Source: CAZWKX01 sp964633975
GTDB taxonomy: Bacteria > Actinomycetota > Acidimicrobiia > Spongiisociales > UBA11373
Assembly (NCBI GenBank): GCA_964633975.1
Contig: CAZWKX010000003.1
Location: forward strand, 1-64,000
Direction of reading: 5' to 3'
Length of the DNA stretch: 64,000 nucleotides
The position numbers and the translations under genes are program-made. The notes beneath the pieces were generated by a model that was given only the letters and a program-made list of their open reading frames with translations, was not told the origin of the DNA and made no database searches. This document shows positions 58,806 to 64,000 of the stretch, piece by piece (the first letter of the stretch is position 1; the number at the start of each line of letters is the position of its first letter).

Positions 58806-59897
58806 GTGAGCCCACAACCCACAACCAGTCTGCACAGGAGAGGCGGGCAGAGCGCCGTCGTCGAAGTTGGGCCCGTTCGTTTCGGCGATGGCTCCTACCC
58901 GGTCATCGCTGGCCCGTGCTCGATAGAGAGCGAGGAGCAAGTCTTCGAGACGGCTCGTATCGTGGCCGAAGCAGGCGCCGCCATGCTGCGCGGCGGTGCA
59001 TTCAAGCCGCGGACGTCCCCGTACTCCTTCCAGGGGCTCGGCGCTGAGGGTCTGCGGCTGCTGCAGGAGGCGGGCCGCCGCCGCGGCCTCCCTACGGTGA
59101 CCGAGGTTCTGGAACCGGGCCAGGTGGAGCTCGTCGCCAGCCGCGTCGACATGCTCCAGGTGGGGGCGCGCAGCATGCAGAACTTCCCGCTGCTGCGGGC
59201 CGTGGGGCGGAGCCACAGGCCGGTCCTGCTGAAGAGGGGACCTGCCGCCACCATCGAGGAATGGCTCCTCGCCGCAGAGTACGTGCTGGCCGAAGGTAAC
59301 CAGGACGTGGTGCTCTGCGAGCGGGGGATTCGCACCTTCGGGACTGAGACCCGCTACACGCTCGACATAAGCGCAGTGCCCGTGGTGAAGACGCTGACCC
59401 ATCTTCCCGTGATCGTCGATCCCAGTCACGCCACCGGGCGGCGGGATCTCATCGCACCGCTGGGCCTGGCAGGCCGCGCCGCCGGCGCCGACGGCATGAT
59501 GGTCGAGGTGCACCCCGATCCGAGCAGTGCCCTGTCCGACGGTCCCCAGCAGCTCGATGCGGCCGGGTTCCGAGACCTCATGGAGCGGCTCGGTATTCTC
59601 GCCGTGCGCGATGACATCGACCGTATCGATCGGGAGATCCTCGGCTTGATGTCCCGGCGCCTCGGCTACTCCGTCGAGATCGGGCTCAACAAGGCGGCTA
59701 GGAACATGACCCTGCACTCAGTGCAGCGAGAGGCCGAGCTGCTCGATGCGCTGACCACAGATGCGCAGCGGTGGAGTCTCGACGCGGGATACATCCGGGA
59801 GGTCTTCGGGCTGATCCTCAGGCATTCTCGGCGGGCCCAGCGGCGGGCCCTCGCCGAGAGCCGGCTCGGCGGCGGCAGGTTGATCGCGAACAGCTAG
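58806..59897 (+). CDS. DAHP synthase (AroG/KdsA-like, class I beta) fused to chorismate mutase
   Basis: A 363-residue fusion. Residues 20-262 are a DAHP synthase barrel with IAGPCSIES, LRGGAFKPRTSPYSF, LQVGARSMQNF, LLKRGP and VDPSHATGRR. Residues 268-355 are an AroQ-type chorismate mutase helix bundle (RDDIDRIDREILGLMSRR, GLNKAARNM, VQREAELLDAL). It starts the shikimate pathway and also converts chorismate to prephenate, the substrate of the next gene. The GTG at 58806 is used because earlier in-frame starts lie inside the terminator hairpin. Mutase domains on such enzymes often mediate feedback control. Confidence 0.92.
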   Translation: MSPQPTTSLHRRGGQSAVVEVGPVRFGDGSYPVIAGPCSIESEEQVFETARIVAEAGAAMLRGGAFKPRTSPYSFQGLGAEGLRLLQEAGRRRGLPTVTEVLEPGQVELVASRVDMLQVGARSMQNFPLLRAVGRSHRPVLLKRGPAATIEEWLLAAEYVLAEGNQDVVLCERGIRTFGTETRYTLDISAVPVVKTLTHLPVIVDPSHATGRRDLIAPLGLAGRAAGADGMMVEVHPDPSSALSDGPQQLDAAGFRDLMERLGILAVRDDIDRIDREILGLMSRRLGYSVEIGLNKAARNMTLHSVQREAELLDALTTDAQRWSLDAGYIREVFGLILRHSRRAQRRALAESRLGGGRLIANS

Positions 59898-59909
59898 GAG
59901 GGGATGAGC

Positions 59910-60722
59910 ATGCGAGTCGGATACCAAGGCGAGGAGGGCTCTTACAGCTACCGAACGGTGGTCGAGCTGTTCCCTAAAGCCCAGCCCATCGGTGTTCCGA
60001 GCTTCGCCGCCGCATTTGCCGACCTGGCCGGCGGCGTGGTGGACGGGCTCGTGCTGCCCATAGAGAACTCGACGACGGGCAGCGTGCTCGAGGTTCTGGA
60101 TCGGCTGACCGGAACCGATGCCTCGATAGTGGCCGAGCATCTTGTGGAGGTACGCCATGCCCTTCTCGGGCTGCCCGGAGCGGAGCTTGGGGAGATCAAG
60201 AGGGTGCTGTCGCATGTGGAGGCTCTGGCCCAGGCGAAGGAGACCCTGGCGGCGAGAGGTTGGGAGGCCGTGCCGGTCGACGACACGGCAGGAGCGGTTC
60301 GGGAGATTGCGGAGAGGGGTGATCCCACCGAGGCCGCCCTGGCGCCGCCGGAAGCAGGCCAGGCGCACGGTCTGGTGGCCCTGCTCTCCGATGTCGTCGA
60401 CCGATCCCACAACACCACACGGTTCGTCGTCCTCATGCCCGGGCATCCCGATCCGGGACCGGAGGACAACAAGAGCTCGATCGTTTTCTCGACGGCGCAC
60501 CGGCCCGGGGCGCTGGCGCTCGTGCTCACCGAGCTGGGCCTTCGGGGCGCCAACCTCACGAGGATCGAGTCGCGGCCCGGCGTGTCTGCATGGTCGTACT
60601 GCTTCTACGTCGATTTGCTGCACGAACCGGGTCCCGAAGGGCTGAAGAGGGTTCTCGAGCCCCCTCCTTCGGCGGTCGGCGACCTGCATCACCTCGGCAC
60701 CTACCGGTCGGCGAACGGCTAG
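59910..60722 (+). CDS. pheA: Prephenate dehydratase PheA
   Basis: A 270-residue enzyme making phenylpyruvate from prephenate. It opens RVGYQGEEGSYSYRTV, contains LPIENSTTGSV and the catalytic DTAGAVREIAE region (Thr/Asp loop), then SHNTTRFVVL. The C-terminal ACT domain has RPGALALVLTELGLRGANLTRIESRP in parts GALALVLTEL and NLTRIESRP, the Phe-binding ESRP site. The ATG at 59910 gives the best spacing from AGGAGGGG; an ATG at 59904 is adjacent to it. It forms the second gene of a Phe-attenuated operon and is convergent with the HD-GYP gene 15 bp away. Confidence 0.94.
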   Translation: MRVGYQGEEGSYSYRTVVELFPKAQPIGVPSFAAAFADLAGGVVDGLVLPIENSTTGSVLEVLDRLTGTDASIVAEHLVEVRHALLGLPGAELGEIKRVLSHVEALAQAKETLAARGWEAVPVDDTAGAVREIAERGDPTEAALAPPEAGQAHGLVALLSDVVDRSHNTTRFVVLMPGHPDPGPEDNKSSIVFSTAHRPGALALVLTELGLRGANLTRIESRPGVSAWSYCFYVDLLHEPGPEGLKRVLEPPPSAVGDLHHLGTYRSANG

Positions 60723-60737
60723 CAGAGGGCTTTGCGG

Positions 60738-62102
60738 CTATCCCGATTGGATCGCCACGGCCCCCACCTTCTCAAGCACTTCGGCTGCCTCGACGCCCAC
60801 CGAAGTGGTGGCGAGGGGCTCCACCACGGAGCCCGCGTCGAGCGTGATTGGCTGGGGTTGCTCGATGAGGCAGTCGTGCTCGTCGATCACGAGGACGGCG
60901 CCAGGGACGCCGCCGGGTTCCTCGGCGGGGTGGGTGATCATGGCGATCTTGCCGTTGGTGAGCCTGAGGAAGGAGCCTGGGGGGTAGACACCCATCATGT
61001 GGATGAAGGCGAGCACGAAGTCGGGATCGTAGGAAGTTCCCGATCCCTGGAGCAGCACGTGGAGGGCACGGCTCGGCGGTTCTGCTCGCCTGTAGGAGCG
61101 GCGGGTGGTTATGGCGTCGTAGGTGTCGGTGACGGCCACGAGCCTGCTGAAGAAGTGCTGCGGACCGTGGTGCAGGCCCTGAGCATGGTCGTTGTAGATG
61201 AGGCGGGGGTATCCGGATCCATCAAAACGGGCGTGATGCTCGAAGGCGATGGCGGCCGTCACTTCCTGACCCGCTCCGGCGGCTGCGAGTATCGCCTCGG
61301 CGCCTATCTGGGGGTGTCGCCTGATCTCCTTCCACTGCTCCGGGCTGAGGCGCCCCGGATGCTGGAGCACCGCGGTCGAAACCCCGACCTTACCGATGTC
61401 GTGGAGCAGAGCGCCTGTGCCCATGAGAAGCAGGTCCTTCTCGGGGATGCCCACGAGCCGGCCCAGCGCCAGCGAGAGGATGCAGGTGTTGACGGAGTGA
61501 TAGAAGGTGTACTCGTGGTGGCTCTTCACGTTGGACAGCAGCAGCGCTGCGCTTGGCTGAGTGAAGGTCTGCTCGAGGAGGGTGGTCACCGCCGCAGATG
61601 CCCCATCGAGGTCGAGGTTCTGTCCGGCGTTCAGAGCCACGCCCACCGAACGCAGCACGTCTAGTGATGCGGTGTAGGAACTTCTCAGCCCTGCGGTCTC
61701 CGATCCGGCCAGGTCGGCATGGCTCCAGGGCTTCTCGTTGAGTACGACGGTGCCTCCGGGAGAGGCGGTTTCGGTGCCGACGAGCATCTCGACCAGCTCC
61801 CCGACGTCGCTCTGCGACGACGGCTTCCGGAAGGTGATCGACTCGACGCCGTGGTCCTCCAGCTCTCTGATGAGGCCGTTGAACTCGAGCGACGTGTTGG
61901 CCAGCACGTTCTGGTTCAGGTAGATGGAATCGTCGAGGATCGTGAGTACGACTTGGTCGTTCTCACCGGCAAGGCGGTTGGCGACCTCCGTGACCTCAGC
62001 GCGGCCCATCTCGGCCAGCCGATGTTCCCTGCCGTACAGGCGGCGGTGGCTCAATGCCCGGCGCAGCGCCGTCATCGTTGCTTGGGCGTCTTGCTCGTTC
62101 AT
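60738..62102 (-). CDS. HD-GYP-domain protein
   Basis: A 454-residue protein. The first 180 residues are helical with no known domain. An HD-GYP domain follows with HDIGK (His234, Asp235) and the GYP-type motif EHHARFDGSGYP (288-299), plus RLVAVTDTYDAITTRRSYR. HD-GYP proteins usually hydrolyse cyclic di-GMP; here HHE becomes HHA in the GYP block, so activity is not certain. The C-terminal 80 residues form a small beta domain. The ATG overlaps the HEAT-protein stop (ATGA), so the two are co-translated. Confidence 0.85.
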   Translation of the reverse strand: MNEQDAQATMTALRRALSHRRLYGREHRLAEMGRAEVTEVANRLAGENDQVVLTILDDSIYLNQNVLANTSLEFNGLIRELEDHGVESITFRKPSSQSDVGELVEMLVGTETASPGGTVVLNEKPWSHADLAGSETAGLRSSYTASLDVLRSVGVALNAGQNLDLDGASAAVTTLLEQTFTQPSAALLLSNVKSHHEYTFYHSVNTCILSLALGRLVGIPEKDLLLMGTGALLHDIGKVGVSTAVLQHPGRLSPEQWKEIRRHPQIGAEAILAAAGAGQEVTAAIAFEHHARFDGSGYPRLIYNDHAQGLHHGPQHFFSRLVAVTDTYDAITTRRSYRRAEPPSRALHVLLQGSGTSYDPDFVLAFIHMMGVYPPGSFLRLTNGKIAMITHPAEEPGGVPGAVLVIDEHDCLIEQPQPITLDAGSVVEPLATTSVGVEAAEVLEKVGAVAIQSG

Positions 62103-64000
62103 CGTTTTCTCCCCAGGGCGCGGCGCGCCGCACTCCTAAGCGCCCGAGATTGGGTGCTGAGGGCAAACGGCTTCGAGGCGAGGCGGGAGAGGATGCTTCG
62201 GGCCTGGGACGTGGGGCGCTGTGCCAGGGTCGCCACGACCTGCAGCTTTTCCTCGGTGCTGATCTTCGCTTTGAGCCGTTCGGTCAGCGCCGAATCCACC
62301 TGAGAGTCGGGCGAATCGCGCAATAGCAGCAGGGCCTGGCGGCGGACGGCGTCGTTGGCGTCGGTGAGGGCGGCGAGCTCGATGTCGACGACGTCGTTGC
62401 CGAGGAGGTGGTGGAGCGCCCGCAGGGCCTCACGGCGTATGCGGTGGTCGCCATGGGACCGAAGCGGCCGCAGTCGCTCTGCGACCTCGGCGTGTCTGGA
62501 GCGCCCAAGAATGAGGATGATGTTGCGCACCACGTACCATCGGGCGTCGTCGAGGTGCCGCACCAGGGGCGCCACGTTGAATTGGGCGACCGCGACGAGA
62601 GCCTCGATCAGCTTGCGGCGGCGGGTCTGGTCCTCCTCGAAGCCGAGCTGTTCAACGAGCCCGTCGACCGCGAACAGAGGCGCCGCCCTGCGTACCGTCG
62701 TCCCGGGCCCCGACGTCTCCCCGTCCGTGAGGAGCTCGGCCAGCCGCATGGCCACATCAGAATCGACCTGGGTGCTGAGCACCTGCAGCAGGGTCTTACG
62801 GCGTTCCGCGCTGTGTTCCGCCGCCGCGGTCACAGCCTCGAACCAGTCGTCGGCGAGGTCGAGGCGGTCGAGGCGGATGGCGCCGGTGACACGGGCCGAC
62901 CACACCCGGGCGAGGCGGCGGAAGGCATCTTCGTCGTCGACGACGGCAAGGAGTCCGGCGAGCACGTCGAAGCCCTTGGCCAGGTGCTCCTCGACGCCGG
63001 GGCAGGCTGCTCGGAGACGGGCGATCGCTCCAACGGTTCCGTCCTCGGCGTTGTCCTCGGCGTTGTGGAGCACGCTCTCGATACGCTCGGAGACGGCCTC
63101 CTGGGTGCTGCTGGGCTTCTGGGCGTCGTCGACGAACTTGAGTAGGTCCTCCTGGCGCTGGCCGCCGACCTGGTCGGCGGCGACACGGCAGTACTCGAGC
63201 AGCAGCGGGTGGGCATCGGGAGTCAGCTGCTTGACCATCTCACTCAGTTCTTGGTTGCTGAACTGGTCCAGGAAGAGCAGGAACTCCTCGCGGTCGGGCT
63301 GGCTGAGCAGGTCCTTGAGCAGCTGCGCCTGGTGATCCTGCGGCAGGTAGAAGAAGGCGTCGACGAAGGCGTGCACCACCTCCTCACGGCCCCAGTGGTC
63401 GCCGGCCTCGATGAGGCCGTAGACCTTTGAGTACTCCTCGGTGAAGCTGGTGGCGAGCTTCTCGGCGTCGTCGCGGGACTCCTCGAGCATCCGGTTGACG
63501 AAGGGCTCGGGATCGCCGTCGTAGCCGAGGAACCACTCGGTGGAGCGTTCCCGCAGTCCCGGGGGACCGCCACGCTCAACGAGGATGTCCTGGAGGGGGA
63601 GGGCTATCGCGTTCACATGCCGGCGCTCCAGCGCCGCTTCCACGCCTCCGGTGGCCTCGAGGGCTTCCGCGCTCGTGGAGATGATGTCGAAGACGTGCAT
63701 GAGATCGTCGCCGTCCGGGGGGGCGGTGATCACGATGGCGCCGATGCCGTGAGAGAAGACGCGTTTGGCCAGCCGCTCGGTGGCTTGGCGAGTGGAGGGG
63801 ACCTCGAGCCCGTTGAGGACAAAACCTTTCGGGGCCACATCGACTCGCCATGGGTAGCGCGGCGTCTTCGCCAGCATGGCCATGCAGCGGCGGAACACTT
63901 CGAGATGGCGCGGGTCTTCGTAGAGGGTGAAAGCCCTCCAGGCGGTGCCGAGCGCATCGACGAGCCCGAACTCATCGATCTCGGGCGGCGGCGCGCCCGG
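62099..64000 (-). CDS. HEAT-repeat protein (5' end beyond window)
   Basis: At least 633 residues; the open frame continues past the right edge (PGAPPPEIDEFGLVDALGTA at the edge), so the true start is not in the window. The protein is all helical. The C-terminal 250 residues contain HEAT-like units such as DARWYVVRNIILILGRS, HGDHRIRREALRALHHLL and DANDAVRRQALLLLRDS. No catalytic motif, signal or membrane helix is seen. The N-terminal part (MAMLAKTPRYPWRVDV, FVLNGLEVPS) resembles the N-terminal portion of its HD-GYP partner in layout. It is probably a scaffold or sensor working with that protein. Confidence 0.8.
   Translation of the reverse strand, partial: PGAPPPEIDEFGLVDALGTAWRAFTLYEDPRHLEVFRRCMAMLAKTPRYPWRVDVAPKGFVLNGLEVPSTRQATERLAKRVFSHGIGAIVITAPPDGDDLMHVFDIISTSAEALEATGGVEAALERRHVNAIALPLQDILVERGGPPGLRERSTEWFLGYDGDPEPFVNRMLEESRDDAEKLATSFTEEYSKVYGLIEAGDHWGREEVVHAFVDAFFYLPQDHQAQLLKDLLSQPDREEFLLFLDQFSNQELSEMVKQLTPDAHPLLLEYCRVAADQVGGQRQEDLLKFVDDAQKPSSTQEAVSERIESVLHNAEDNAEDGTVGAIARLRAACPGVEEHLAKGFDVLAGLLAVVDDEDAFRRLARVWSARVTGAIRLDRLDLADDWFEAVTAAAEHSAERRKTLLQVLSTQVDSDVAMRLAELLTDGETSGPGTTVRRAAPLFAVDGLVEQLGFEEDQTRRRKLIEALVAVAQFNVAPLVRHLDDARWYVVRNIILILGRSRHAEVAERLRPLRSHGDHRIRREALRALHHLLGNDVVDIELAALTDANDAVRRQALLLLRDSPDSQVDSALTERLKAKISTEEKLQVVATLAQRPTSQARSILSRLASKPFALSTQSRALRSAARRALGRKR

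Overview
The window is about 64 kb of high-GC, gene-dense chromosomal DNA. Several features point to an actinomycetote: a SenX3/RegX3-like pair beside pst, a UPF0182 protein, a DivIVA protein, an F420-associated zincin-like protein (DUF2342), a DUF6159-like membrane protein and many leaderless starts. A deep or uncultured lineage such as an acidimicrobiia-like group is my inference; there is no taxonomic marker gene here. No rRNA, CRISPR array, transposase or integrase was found.

Layout. (1) 1-5.4 kb: pstSCAB on the minus strand (pstB cut by the left edge), divergent from a two-component pair, with a two-unit PHO-box-like repeat between them. (2) 5.5-19.8 kb: housekeeping and envelope genes: an MMPL transporter, a zincin-like protein and HtrA operon, moaE, a solute-binding lipoprotein, bioY, a DUF6159-like protein, a PDZ/Lon-like protease, a DivIVA-headed protein with a phage-head-like tail, and UPF0182. 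(3) 19.87-23.77 kb: an initiator tRNA followed by a 3.8 kb island. A 90-bp direct repeat (one mismatch) carrying the tRNA 3' end and its terminator bounds it. The island holds two diverged about 105-nt structured repeats with covarying hairpins, a third tRNA-end remnant, a decayed gene, a two-component system and a secreted acidic repeat protein. The last two loci share TCTCAG operator motifs. (4) 23.8-39.4 kb: accessory and surface genes: lipoproteins, a vWA/SGNH/RTX protein, a glycosyltransferase, sulfotransferase and flippase group, a PLP decarboxylase, an SDR enzyme, a second HtrA, a lone peptide-type ABC permease and metY. (5) 39.5-60.7 kb: amino-acid biosynthesis: metX-lysA, cimA-metH-metF, ilvBNC-leuABCD-ilvE and a DAHP synthase/chorismate mutase with pheA. 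(6) 60.7-64 kb: an HD-GYP protein and a HEAT-repeat protein cut by the right edge.

Regulation is the most striking theme. Four biosynthetic units carry short leader ORFs with product-matched codons: Thr/Ile/Met for cimA, Ile/Val/Leu for ilvB, Leu for leuA and Phe for DAHP synthase. Each is followed by GC-rich hairpins. The metX leader instead has a set of mutually exclusive helices, a possible sequestor of the metX ribosome binding site and a 24-codon upstream ORF overlapping the metX start. I do not recognise it as a known riboswitch class. At least nine genes have a TAnnnT box 6-9 nt before the start codon, which implies leaderless transcripts. Metabolically, cimA plus the leu genes make the isoleucine precursor 2-ketobutyrate from pyruvate, ilvBNC and ilvE complete parts of the branched-chain route, and metX, metY, metH and metF cover methionine synthesis.
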